Part shown: piece by piece, positions 1 to 7,388 of the stretch
Position numbering within the stretch: the stretch's first letter is position 1
How the letters are laid out: every line of letters begins with the position of its first letter
NCBI GenBank assembly: GCA_949298805.1
Contig: CASFXY010000001.1
Location: forward strand, 1 to 64,000
Source: an uncultured bacterium
Lineage (GTDB): Bacteria > Cyanobacteriota > Vampirovibrionia > Gastranaerophilales > Gastranaerophilaceae
Reading direction: 5' to 3'
Length of the DNA: 64,000 bases
The notes under the pieces: model-generated
What the model was told of the DNA's origin: nothing
What the model saw: the letters and a program-made list of their open reading frames with translations, nothing else
Databases searched by the model: none
Program-made: the position numbers and the translations under genes

Positions 1-66
1 AGATTAAAAACTATGGAAGAATTCTTTGAAGTTAAAGAATTTGTCCAAAGAGAAGGATTGGAGTAA
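1..66 (+). CDS. C-terminal tail of a gene cut by the window edge, probably a 2-oxoacid:ferredoxin oxidoreductase subunit
   Basis: Frame 1 is open from the left edge and ends at TAA 64-66, giving a 21-residue acidic tail ending in REGLE. The next gene starts five bases later and encodes the gamma subunit of a 2-oxoacid:ferredoxin oxidoreductase, so this is most likely the end of the TPP-binding (beta) subunit of the same complex. That identity rests on context alone; the visible residues carry no diagnostic motif. Confidence 0.55.
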   Translation, partial: RLKTMEEFFEVKEFVQREGLE

Positions 67-70
67 TAAT

Positions 71-631
71 ATGGCAAGAACAAGAATAGTTTTAGCAGGC
101 GAAGGCGGACAAGGTGTTCAAAGTATAGCAAAAATCCTTGTCGAAGCGGGTTATGAAGCAGGTAAAGAGATTCTTTACATTCCTAACTTTGGTGTAGAAC
201 AAAGAGGTGGTGTTTCAATTGCTTTTTGTCAAATTGCAGATGAAAAAATCGGCGAGCCGAGATTTTCAAAGGGTGACATTGTAATTATGTTGTCTGATCG
301 TGCAATTGACAGATGCTGTACATACGTTAACGAAAATTCAACCGTTATTTATGATTCTTCGGTATGTACAAAAAAACCTGTTTGTAATGCAAAAAATATC
401 ATTTCGGTAGAGGCAAATAAAATCGCTAATGAACAGCTGAGTGCAAGGGTATTTAATATTATTGTTCTCGGTGTTCTGCTGAGCGCAACAAATGTGCTTG
501 AATTAAGTGACATTAAAAATGCTATGGAAATGGCATTGGGTAAAAAATTCGATGCAAAACCCGAGTTAAGAGAACTTAACTACAAAGCTCTTGAAATGGG
601 TATGGGTTTAATACAGAAAGCAGGTGTTTAA
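71..631 (+). CDS. 2-oxoacid:ferredoxin oxidoreductase, gamma subunit (first copy)
   Basis: A 186-residue protein of the pyruvate/ketoisovalerate oxidoreductase catalytic-domain (gamma) family, which helps bind CoA and pass electrons to ferredoxin during oxidative decarboxylation of 2-oxoacids. The N-terminus has the glycine-rich GEGGQGVQ motif, followed by FGVEQRGG and a conserved SDRAID stretch. The ATG at 71 (MARTR) is chosen over an in-frame TTG further upstream because it lies five bases after the previous stop, with GGAG at 60-63 as ribosome site. It is followed after one base by a 2x[4Fe-4S] ferredoxin subunit, so these are parts of one complex. A second gamma subunit lies at 15065-15595; substrate (pyruvate, branched-chain or aryl 2-oxoacids) cannot be read from sequence. 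Confidence 0.88.
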   Translation: MARTRIVLAGEGGQGVQSIAKILVEAGYEAGKEILYIPNFGVEQRGGVSIAFCQIADEKIGEPRFSKGDIVIMLSDRAIDRCCTYVNENSTVIYDSSVCTKKPVCNAKNIISVEANKIANEQLSARVFNIIVLGVLLSATNVLELSDIKNAMEMALGKKFDAKPELRELNYKALEMGMGLIQKAGV

Positions 632-632
632 T

Positions 633-884
633 ATGACAACAAAACATAAAGCAATAACGGTAAATGATGTTGCAAAAGGTAAGGCTGATTGGCATTTATA
701 TACTGATTATTGTAAGGGCTGCGGTCTTTGCATAGTAAAATGTCCAAAAAAATGCTTGAACTGGTCAAAAGAAGTGGGTATATACCAAACTCCTGCGGTT
801 GAGCCTAATCGTGATGAATGTATTGGTTGCGGCACATGCGAACTTGTTTGTCCGGATAATGCTATACGAGTAGAAAAAAAATAA
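633..884 (+). CDS. 2x[4Fe-4S] ferredoxin subunit (delta) of the first 2-oxoacid oxidoreductase
   Basis: An 83-residue protein with two CxxCxxCxxxCP cluster motifs: CKGCGLCIVKCPKKC near residues 30-44 and CIGCGTCELVCP near 64-75. It would hold two [4Fe-4S] clusters and relay electrons from the TPP site to soluble ferredoxin. The ATG at 633 follows the gamma stop by one base and has AGGTG at 622-626 as ribosome site. The spacing implies translational coupling. The gene closes the operon: a strong terminator follows at 897. In this cluster the ferredoxin subunit comes last, whereas in the korDABC cluster at 15-17.7 kb it comes first, so the two sets are not a simple duplication. Confidence 0.9.
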   Translation: MTTKHKAITVNDVAKGKADWHLYTDYCKGCGLCIVKCPKKCLNWSKEVGIYQTPAVEPNRDECIGCGTCELVCPDNAIRVEKK

Positions 885-896
885 GCCTTTTAAAGT

Positions 897-927
897 AAAA
901 CACCCTCTAAAAGAGGGTGTTTTTTTA
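897..927 (+). terminator. Rho-independent terminator
   Basis: The stem CACCCTC (901-907) pairs with GAGGGTG (913-919) around a TAAAA loop, extended by A/T pairs and followed by seven T residues. It ends the first oxidoreductase operon. Confidence 0.9.
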
Positions 928-939
928 TTTATATTCAGA

Positions 940-1083
940 TTATGCATCAAAAGCCGATACTATCGGAGTATTTGTTGAATTTATTGCTATTTGATTAATA
1001 TAAATAAAGGTCCAGCTAAACATTGCTGTTGTCAATATTAATATTGAACAAAGCAGATAATTAGTAAATCTATTTTCGTTCAT
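940..1083 (-). CDS. Small single-pass membrane protein, 47 residues
   Basis: Reading the minus strand from ATG 1083-1081 gives 47 codons ending at TAA 942-940. The start is well supported: AAGGTGG lies six bases upstream. Residues 1-9 are polar (MNENRFTNY), residues 10-30 form one hydrophobic helix (LLCSILILTTAMFSWTFIYI), and the tail is short and polar. I do not recognise the family. It lies 39 bases downstream of the 106-residue protein at 1123-1443 on the same strand, so the two probably share one mRNA. The hairpin at 897-927 would also act on this strand, though its T-run faces the other way. Function unknown; a small membrane-anchored partner of the upstream protein is only a guess. Confidence 0.7.
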   Translation of the reverse strand: MNENRFTNYLLCSILILTTAMFSWTFIYINQIAINSTNTPIVSAFDA

Positions 1084-1122
1084 TTTTACCACCTTATTTT
1101 AAGAGAGATTTTTTATTTGAAT

Positions 1123-1443
1123 TTAAGCCAGACAGCTAAAATTTGCTATGTTGTTTGCTTTAGCCATTGTTCCGGCTGATTCTGCACCGCTGTTGTTGTA
1201 TGCCATTGTACCCAGTGTTTCTGTAGATGTAGATTTTACGGGCTTTGTCAGTGCTGCCATTTGTGAATTTAATTCTTCTTGCGAAATGTTAAACGGATTA
1301 ACTTTTTGCGGTTCTTCCTTTTTCTTTTTTAAGTCATGATCAATATTGTTATCATGATGTTTTTCATTTGTTTTAGTCAGTTGCGGCATAAAGTTATTTT
1401 TATGGCTAGCTAAAACAAGACCTGAACTTGCGCTGAGACTCAT
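1123..1443 (-). CDS. Hypothetical hydrophilic protein, 106 residues
   Basis: Starts at ATG 1443 (MSLSASSGL) with AAGAGGAGAA just upstream; the longer reading frame upstream lacks a ribosome site and runs through promoter-like AT-rich DNA. There is no signal peptide. A His/Asp/Asn-rich patch (KHHDNNIDHD) and a lysine-rich stretch near residues 30-45 precede a Ser/Thr/Ala-rich C-terminal half with repeated GTMA motifs (GTMAYNNSGAESAGTMA). I recognise no domain. The low-complexity, probably disordered composition suggests a lineage-specific protein. The 47-residue membrane protein follows 39 bases downstream. Confidence 0.65.
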   Translation of the reverse strand: MSLSASSGLVLASHKNNFMPQLTKTNEKHHDNNIDHDLKKKKEEPQKVNPFNISQEELNSQMAALTKPVKSTSTETLGTMAYNNSGAESAGTMAKANNIANFSCLA

Positions 1444-1550
1444 AATAATTCTCCTCTTGTAATTCTTTCCATTTGTCCTACAACTATATAAAAACAATAT
1501 AAAATGTATAAATTCAGTATATACTAATTTTGTTACAATACTTAACAAAA

Positions 1551-2054
1551 TTAATTTGCAATATAAGTCGGCGCATTTTTTGGGCTTTTGCCCTTAATTA
1601 CATTATGATAGTATGCGTATGTCATGGGGATGTCATTTTTTATTGTTTCACACTGTGTTACTTGTGCAATAAAAATTGTATGCGTAGCGGTTTCAACCGT
1701 GTTTATTAAATCGCAAAGCAAATATGCGCAACTGTCTTGACATATCGGTAAATCATTAATTACTTTATATTCCGTATTATCGAATTTGTTAACGTCACGT
1801 GCACTTCTAAAACCAAAAGTACCTATGATTATAGGGTTTGTCTTTTCTCCAAGTACACATATTGAAAACTTTTTTGTATTTTTTATGCATTCATTTGTAT
1901 AGTTATTGTGATTTATGCTCAGCGCGACCGTAGCGGGCTCTGCAGTTATTTGAATAAGCGAATTTGCAATGCATCCGCAAAAGCGTTCATTGTCTTTTGT
2001 GCCTACTACGTACATACCGTAAGATAGTTTTGTGAGTGCGTTAAAATCCATCAT
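1551..2054 (-). CDS. Flavin reductase-like (flavoredoxin/DIM6-NTAB) FMN-binding protein
   Basis: A 167-residue protein with the split beta-barrel fold of FMN-binding flavin reductase-like proteins: N-terminal ALTKLSYGMYVVGTKD, then NSLIQITAEPATVALSINHNN and FGFRSARDVNKF. The C-terminus KGKSPKNAPTYIAN resembles the linker that in high-molecular-weight rubredoxins joins this domain to a rubredoxin; here the protein stops at that point and no CxxC rubredoxin module follows. The start MM at 2054 has GGGAG upstream. In relatives such proteins transfer electrons to O2- or NO-reducing flavodiiron partners; no partner gene is adjacent, so the role is open. Confidence 0.8.
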   Translation of the reverse strand: MMDFNALTKLSYGMYVVGTKDNERFCGCIANSLIQITAEPATVALSINHNNYTNECIKNTKKFSICVLGEKTNPIIIGTFGFRSARDVNKFDNTEYKVINDLPICQDSCAYLLCDLINTVETATHTIFIAQVTQCETIKNDIPMTYAYYHNVIKGKSPKNAPTYIAN

Positions 2055-2090
2055 AACTCCCTTTATAAAATTATATAATATATCTGATAA

Positions 2091-2122
2091 AAAGTAAAAG
2101 CCTGCTTTTTTTGGAGGCAGGC
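2091..2122 (-). terminator. Rho-independent terminator
   Basis: On the minus strand GCCTGC pairs with GCAGGC (2117-2122 with 2100-2105), with a loop containing A residues, then TTTTACTTTTT. It lies about 100 bases downstream of the outer-membrane factor gene that ends at 2219. Confidence 0.65.
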
Positions 2123-2218
2123 ATCGTGTTAATATGTATTTAGGGTTGTTAGATTTTACTTGTATAGGTTTCCTGAAATAGTGTATTTGCTACAATTTAT
2201 ATAAAACTTTACATTTCT

Positions 2219-3679
2219 TTACGGTTTATATGCTTTCAATATCTCATCTTTTGATATTATTCCACTGTCAAAGAGCATTTGTACTTGTGCTATGTTATAA
2301 CGTATAATTGAATTTACAAGCTCGATTCTTGTTCTGGTTTTAAACGTTTGCGCTTGAATTACGTCAATTAATATCCCTTCCCCTGCATCAAGTCTTAGTT
2401 CTGCCAATTTTACACTTTGATTTGCAAAATCTGTTTGTTCGTTTGAAATTTTTATCCTGTCCTTAGATATTTTTGATTCGTAATAATCTTTTAATATACT
2501 TTCTTTTATATCTCTTAGCGATTGTTCTAAATCTACAATTGTTTTATCAATTTCAGCTTGTTTAGCTTTTGCTTGTGTGATGGTACCAAAGCCCATGTTT
2601 TGTCCTAAATTCCAATCGACGTAAGCGCCAAGTACAATTGCCGGTCCCAATCCCGCTTTTGCCGTTCCTTGCCATTGTTCTTGTACTATTATTCTCGGCT
2701 TTGGCACAAACTGTGTATAAATCATTTTCTTTTGTTCTTTTAGAGCTTTTATTTGCGAACGTATTTTTTTAATATCTTCTCTGCACGAGCAAGCAATATT
2801 GTACATATCCTCAATTGTTTTGTTTTCTTCTATTAAAGTGTATATTTGTGCTTCCATTTCAATTGGCATAAGGCAAGTTGTTATTTCAACCCCCATAACA
2901 TTTGCTAATTTTGCTTGTGCAAGCCTAAACTCTTGCAATGCATCCAATAAGTTCTGCTTTGCCTGTGCCAATTCTGTTTTTGAACGAATTACATCAAATT
3001 TTGTGCCTAAACCCGCATTCATAAGATTTTCTGTTTGTACAAGCTGTGCACAGCGTTCTTTATAGTTTTTCTGATAAATTTCTATTCCCAGTTTTGTTCT
3101 CAAAAGCTCGTAGTAGTATTGTGCGCAATATAATAATACTTCGCTTCTTGTAAATTCCAAATTATGCTTTTGAGCAAATTTAATATTTTTTCTTGAAAGT
3201 GCTTCAAATATTTGCTCTCCGCCTTTGGTTAAATAATGTGTTCCTCTAACGTATGTTGATAATGCAAGTTCATTAAAATTTTCCAATAAAGCTGCCCCTA
3301 CAAGTACTTGACCGCTGTAAAATATTGAATAATTGCTTGCACTTACATCGGGCAAAAAATTTGTTAATGAATTTTTATATTCCCATTTTGCTCTTGTGTA
3401 ATCATAGTTAGCACTTTTAAGAAAGAAATTATATAAAAGAGCTATATCAAGACATTCTTTTAAATCTACATAAACAGGTTCATCTCCAAGGTATATTTTT
3501 ACTTCTTCCTCAACATTCACGTCTTTTAAACAGTCGTTAAATGTAGAATTTAGCCCTATTTCTTTATCAACCTGTTCTTCTTTTGAAAATGTCGTCAGGT
3601 TATTAAAAAAACATAGCATTATAAAGAAAAGTGTTGTTGCAACTTTTTTCATATTAAAAAGATTAATAAAATTTTGCAT
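2219..3679 (-). CDS. TolC-family outer-membrane efflux protein
   Basis: A 486-residue outer-membrane factor family protein: an N-terminal hydrophobic signal (KKVATTLFFIMLCFFNNLTTFS), then two OEP repeats rich in long amphipathic helices, with the typical RSKTELAQAKQNLLDA and LRLDAGEGILIDVIQAQ stretches. It should form a trimeric channel spanning outer membrane and periplasm. Two starts are possible: ATG 3679 (MQNF) and ATG 3652 (MKK); neither has a clear ribosome site, and the second gives a more usual signal peptide. No adaptor or inner-membrane pump adjoins it, unlike the other three channel genes in the window. Substrate unknown. Confidence 0.85.
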   Translation of the reverse strand: MQNFINLFNMKKVATTLFFIMLCFFNNLTTFSKEEQVDKEIGLNSTFNDCLKDVNVEEEVKIYLGDEPVYVDLKECLDIALLYNFFLKSANYDYTRAKWEYKNSLTNFLPDVSASNYSIFYSGQVLVGAALLENFNELALSTYVRGTHYLTKGGEQIFEALSRKNIKFAQKHNLEFTRSEVLLYCAQYYYELLRTKLGIEIYQKNYKERCAQLVQTENLMNAGLGTKFDVIRSKTELAQAKQNLLDALQEFRLAQAKLANVMGVEITTCLMPIEMEAQIYTLIEENKTIEDMYNIACSCREDIKKIRSQIKALKEQKKMIYTQFVPKPRIIVQEQWQGTAKAGLGPAIVLGAYVDWNLGQNMGFGTITQAKAKQAEIDKTIVDLEQSLRDIKESILKDYYESKISKDRIKISNEQTDFANQSVKLAELRLDAGEGILIDVIQAQTFKTRTRIELVNSIIRYNIAQVQMLFDSGIISKDEILKAYKP

Positions 3680-3750
3680 AAAAAATAATAAGCTTTATGG
3701 GCTAATACTTTTGTGATAAATTATTTTTGTAGTTTAAATTCGAGGATAAA

Positions 3751-6363
3751 ATGGATAATTCGCAAGCTCAAAATATGGCAACAACATATAATGCAAGAGA
3801 GATAGAAAATGATATTTATAAATTTTGGGAAGATAATCAATGTTTTAAAGCAGATAACAAATCCAAAAAAGAACCTTATTCTATTGTCATTCCTCCTCCT
3901 AATGTAACGGGCGTACTCCACATGGGACATGCGCTTGATGGTACTTTGCAAGATATTTTAACCAGATACCACAGAATGTCGGGGTATGAAGCTCTTTGGC
4001 TTCCTGGGTGTGATCATGCGGGAATTGCTACTCAAAACGTTGTTGAAAAGCAACTTGCTAAAGATGGCAAAACAAGACATGATTTGGGGCGTGATGAGTT
4101 TGTAAAACTTACTTGGGAATGGGCTAATGACCACAAGGGTAAAATCTTAAACCAATTTAAAAAATTAGGTGCATCTTTTGACTTGTCCCGTGCACGTTTT
4201 ACGCTTGATGAGGGTTGTTCGCGTGCGGTCAAAAAAGTTTTTGTTGATTTATATAATAAAGGGTTGATTTATAAAGGTTCGTATATTGTAAATTGGTGCC
4301 CTCGTTGCCAAAGTGCAATTTCAGATATTGAAACGCAATATGAAAATGAGGACGGCAAATTGTGGGAAATTTCCTTTCCTCTAAAAGATGAAATGGGCGC
4401 TATTGTTATAGCAACCACTCGCCCCGAAACAATGTTTGGCGATGTTGCAGTTGCGGTAAATCCAAATGATTATAAATATAAAGATTTGGTCGGTAAAAAG
4501 TGTGTCTTGCCTTTAACGGGTCGTGAAATACCAATCATAGCAGATGAATATGTTGATAAAAGTTTTGGAACAGGCGCACTAAAAATTACTCCTGCGCACG
4601 ACCCTAACGATTTTGAAGTTGGCAGACGCCATAATTTAAAATCTATAAAAGTAATTGATGAACAAGGAAAAATGATTGCATGCAGCGAGGTTCATCCCGA
4701 GTTACATGGCAGGGACAGATATGATGCGCGCGAAAGAACAATAAGAATGCTTCGCGATCATCAGGTTTTAGTTCGTATCACAGAACACCCTCATGCTGTA
4801 GGTAAATGCCAGCGCTGTAATACAACAATCGAACCGCTTTTATCAGAGCAGTGGTTTGTAAAGATGGAACCTTTGGCTAAAGCCGCCATAGAAAAAGTTA
4901 AGGATGGTTCAATTAAATTTGTTCCTTCGCGATGGGAAAAGAATTATTTAATGTGGATGGAAAATATACGCGACTGGTGTATTTCCCGCCAGTTATGGTG
5001 GGGTCATCAAATTCCTGCGTATTATCACAAAAAAACAGGGGAAATGGTTGTTGCCTTGGAAAATCCGGACCCGAAAAATTATAATCAGGACACTGATGTT
5101 TTAGATACTTGGTTTTCATCGGGGTTATGGCCTTTTGAAACTATGGGCTGGCCTGATACCGAATGTGATGATTTTAAAAAGTTTTATCCTACAACAACTC
5201 TTGTAACCGGTTTTGATATTATTTTCTTTTGGGTTGCAAGAATGATTACCATGGGCTTGGAATTTACAAAAAAACCTCCATTTTCTACTGTATATATCCA
5301 TGGGCTCATAAGAGATGAAAATGGACAAAAAATGTCCAAATCTAAAGGTAATACTATAGACCCTGTTGAAATTATCGAAAAGTACGGTTGTGATGCAATG
5401 CGTTTTACTTTAACGTCTTTGTGTACGTATGGCGGGCAAGATATAAAACTCTCAAATGAAAGATTTGAGTATGGCAGAAATTTTGCAAATAAAATTTGGA
5501 ATGCTTCGCGCTTTGTTCTTATGAATTTAACAAAGACAGCTAAAGATTTAAAGCTTGATTTAACAAAACTTTCTATTGCCGATAAGTGGATTTTAAATTC
5601 TCTTAATAATGTTGTGAAAGAAGTAAATGACAATATTAAAAATTACAGAATTGGTGAGGTAGCATCAGTTTTGTATGATTTTTTCTGGAATTATTATTGT
5701 GATTGGTACGTCGAGCTTTCTAAAATAGAAAAAAATGAGGCGGTCTTAACTTATGTTTTGGAACAGTCATTAAAACTTTTACATCCTATAATGCCTCATA
5801 TTACCGAAAAAATATGGCAAATGATGCCTGTTGAAAAATCGCAAATTGCATTAATGAAATCTGAATTTCCACAGTATCGTAATGATTTTGATTTTACTAA
5901 GCAGGCGCAACAAATGGAAATTGTGTTTGAAGCCATTAAGTCATTGAGAAATTTGCGTGCTGGCTTTAATATTCCTGCGGGTGCAAAAATTAATATTAAA
6001 ATTGATGGAAATAAAGAATTGTTCGAGCAAATCATTCCATACATAAAAAGGCTTGCCCATGTTGAGAATGTTAATTTTGTGTCAGGCGTTGTTGACGACA
6101 AACATTGTGCTTACTGTGTTGTTGCAGAAACAAAAATCATTGTACCTTTGGAAGGATTGATTGATATTAAAAAAGAAATTGAAAGGCAAAACAAAAAAAT
6201 TCAAAAATTTGAAGCAGAGCTCAATTCTTTACTGGCAAGATTAAAAAACGATAAATTTGTTTCCTCTGCACCAAAAGAAGTTGTTGAACAAACAAAGGCA
6301 AGAGTCGAGGAAATAAATTCGGAAATTGCAACAATTAAAATTCTTGTCGATAATTTATCATAA
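3751..6363 (+). CDS. valS: Valyl-tRNA synthetase
   Basis: An 870-residue class I aminoacyl-tRNA synthetase that charges tRNA-Val. The HIGH motif appears as HMGH at residues 57-60 inside PPPNVTGVLHMGHALD, and KMSKS near residue 528 (QKMSKSKGN). The connective-peptide editing domain lies between them (ATTRPETMFGD, TPAHDPNDFEVG). Zinc-type cysteines (WCPRCQ, CQRC) are present. The C-terminal coiled-coil arm (about 800-870: IKKEIERQNKKIQKFEAE) is typical of ValRS and distinguishes it from IleRS/LeuRS. ATG 3751 follows GAGGA. Length is normal for bacterial ValRS. It is monocistronic, ending at a bidirectional terminator. Confidence 0.98.
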   Translation: MDNSQAQNMATTYNAREIENDIYKFWEDNQCFKADNKSKKEPYSIVIPPPNVTGVLHMGHALDGTLQDILTRYHRMSGYEALWLPGCDHAGIATQNVVEKQLAKDGKTRHDLGRDEFVKLTWEWANDHKGKILNQFKKLGASFDLSRARFTLDEGCSRAVKKVFVDLYNKGLIYKGSYIVNWCPRCQSAISDIETQYENEDGKLWEISFPLKDEMGAIVIATTRPETMFGDVAVAVNPNDYKYKDLVGKKCVLPLTGREIPIIADEYVDKSFGTGALKITPAHDPNDFEVGRRHNLKSIKVIDEQGKMIACSEVHPELHGRDRYDARERTIRMLRDHQVLVRITEHPHAVGKCQRCNTTIEPLLSEQWFVKMEPLAKAAIEKVKDGSIKFVPSRWEKNYLMWMENIRDWCISRQLWWGHQIPAYYHKKTGEMVVALENPDPKNYNQDTDVLDTWFSSGLWPFETMGWPDTECDDFKKFYPTTTLVTGFDIIFFWVARMITMGLEFTKKPPFSTVYIHGLIRDENGQKMSKSKGNTIDPVEIIEKYGCDAMRFTLTSLCTYGGQDIKLSNERFEYGRNFANKIWNASRFVLMNLTKTAKDLKLDLTKLSIADKWILNSLNNVVKEVNDNIKNYRIGEVASVLYDFFWNYYCDWYVELSKIEKNEAVLTYVLEQSLKLLHPIMPHITEKIWQMMPVEKSQIALMKSEFPQYRNDFDFTKQAQQMEIVFEAIKSLRNLRAGFNIPAGAKINIKIDGNKELFEQIIPYIKRLAHVENVNFVSGVVDDKHCAYCVVAETKIIVPLEGLIDIKKEIERQNKKIQKFEAELNSLLARLKNDKFVSSAPKEVVEQTKARVEEINSEIATIKILVDNLS

Positions 6364-6390
6364 AAAAATCGCCCTTTATGGGCGATTTTT
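6364..6390. terminator. Bidirectional terminator
   Basis: AAAAATCGCCC (6364-6374) pairs with GGGCGATTTTT (6380-6390) around TTTAT. The A- and T-tracts serve both valS (+) and the convergent Cys-rich gene (-), whose stop codon overlaps its end. Confidence 0.9.
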
Positions 6391-7015
6391 AGTCACAACC
6401 GCACGCGCTATACATTTTGCATTCACAATCACAAGGGAAATGAGGTTGCATACAATATTTTGTTAACTGTTTCATTTTCTTTTTTTCCATACGATGGAAT
6501 TTGTTGAAACATCTGATTTGGTCTTTGCATAATTGCGCTTTTATTTCTTTTGAAAAACATTTATATTGTTCTTTTGCTTCGTTCCTTATTTCCTTAAGTT
6601 CATCTTTTTGCTCTCTTATTTCTGATTTTGATGCACAACTGTTAATCATGCTGCATAATTTTTCTTGTCTGCATTTTGCTTGGTCGTGCAAAATTTGCAT
6701 TTGATTTTTGTATTTGTCATAAATGCAATCTATGGCAGAATCTTGTTGTGGACTTAAGCATAAGACTTTTTTCATTTTTGCGAATTCATTGTCAAAAAAG
6801 CATTCGTTATCATTTTTTGCAACTTTTTCGCTTGTTGATTCGTCGCAAGTTGTATTGCATTTTTCTTGTTCGCATCCTTTTGGTGCGTTATACTGTTTAC
6901 ATTGCTGTTTGCAAGGTGTTTTTGTTTCACATGGCACATTTATGCTGCATGGTGCAGCAAGTGTACAATTGCATATTAAAACCGTTGCAGCAAGAGCTAA
7001 TAAAGTTTTTTTCAT
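6389..7015 (-). CDS. Secreted cysteine-rich Spy/CpxP-like protein
   Basis: A 208-residue protein with a signal peptide (MKKTLLALAATVLICNCTLA). The middle, about residues 80-175, is helical and charged and contains LSPQQ, matching the LTxxQ signature of Spy/CpxP-type periplasmic chaperones and metal-response proteins. It is strikingly rich in cysteine: 24 in total, including an N-terminal run of CxxxC-like spacings and a C-terminal cluster (CDCECKMYSACGC). Start has AAGGG upstream and TATAAT further upstream. Known relatives sense envelope stress or metals; the cysteine load here suggests metal binding or multiple disulfides, which is inference. Confidence 0.6.
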   Translation of the reverse strand: MKKTLLALAATVLICNCTLAAPCSINVPCETKTPCKQQCKQYNAPKGCEQEKCNTTCDESTSEKVAKNDNECFFDNEFAKMKKVLCLSPQQDSAIDCIYDKYKNQMQILHDQAKCRQEKLCSMINSCASKSEIREQKDELKEIRNEAKEQYKCFSKEIKAQLCKDQIRCFNKFHRMEKKKMKQLTKYCMQPHFPCDCECKMYSACGCD

Positions 7016-7120
7016 TTTTATCCCTTTCTTGTGTATAGTTACAATATTATACGAATTTTAATTTTTTAAAAAACCCGATTGGCTATGTATACAAGGCTAA
7101 TAATTTTTTTAAAAAAGTAT

Positions 7121-7149
7121 TTGACGAGGAATTTTGTTCTTGCTATATT
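7121..7149 (+). promoter_or_regulatory. Sigma-70-like promoter for the tRNA-Lys transcript
   Basis: TTGACG (7121-7126), a 17-base spacer, then TATATT (7144-7149). Transcription would start near 7156, upstream of the decoy tRNA copy, so the leader element would be part of the tRNA-Lys precursor. Confidence 0.65.
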
Positions 7150-7186
7150 TATTAAGCAGTGAGGAATTTTTCTCATATTTGAAAAT

Positions 7187-7291
7187 TTAATTTGCATCTG
7201 TAGCTCAATAAACGAGCGTAGCGAGGTTAGCGGCAACGTCCGCACAAACTACCTGCTGAGCTATAGGTATGATAATTGAATAAGTTAATTT
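7187..7291 (+). other. tRNA-Lys leader element: decoy 5' copy plus inverted copy
   Basis: TTAATTTGCATCTGTAGCTCA (7187-7207, written here in 20+1 form) repeats the tRNA 5' flank and 5' end at 7285-7305 with one mismatch. It is followed by a 49-base loop with an inner GCGG/CCGC hairpin (7230-7243), then an inverted segment. CTACCTGCTGAGCTA (7249-7263) is perfectly complementary to tRNA positions 7299-7313, extendable with wobble pairs to 7268/7294. The same segment (7257-7268) can instead pair with the decoy copy (7196-7207, 12 pairs with two wobbles). The two pairings exclude each other. A spacer TGATAATTGAATAA (7270-7283) precedes the tRNA and recurs at the tRNA-Met locus. I do not recognise this as a known regulator or mobile element. 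Confidence 0.65.
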
Positions 7292-7364
7292 GCGTCTGTA
7301 GCTCAGCAGGTAGAGCACTCCCCTTTTAAGGGATAGGTCATGCGTTCGAATCGCATCAGACGCA
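7292..7364 (+). tRNA. tRNA-Lys (anticodon TTT)
   Basis: A full cloverleaf is readable: acceptor GCGTCTG/CAGACGC, D-arm GCTC...GAGC, anticodon loop CTTTTAA (anticodon TTT), T-arm ATGCG TTCGAAT CGCAT and discriminator A at 7364. CCA is not encoded. The first anticodon-stem pair is a C/T mismatch. A protein gene starts 24 bases downstream with no terminator between them. Confidence 0.95.
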
Positions 7365-7388
7365 TTTTTTATTTTTTGGAGTTTAATA

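Noticed and set aside
6723-7061. Plus-strand reading frame opposite the Cys-rich gene
   Set aside because: It mirrors codons of the minus-strand gene, which has a signal peptide, ribosome site and promoter, and it has no start context of its own.
7201-7262. A second, intact tRNA gene upstream of tRNA-Lys
   Set aside because: Only the 5' acceptor and start of the D-arm are present; there is no anticodon arm or T-arm, so it is a decoy copy and not a tRNA.
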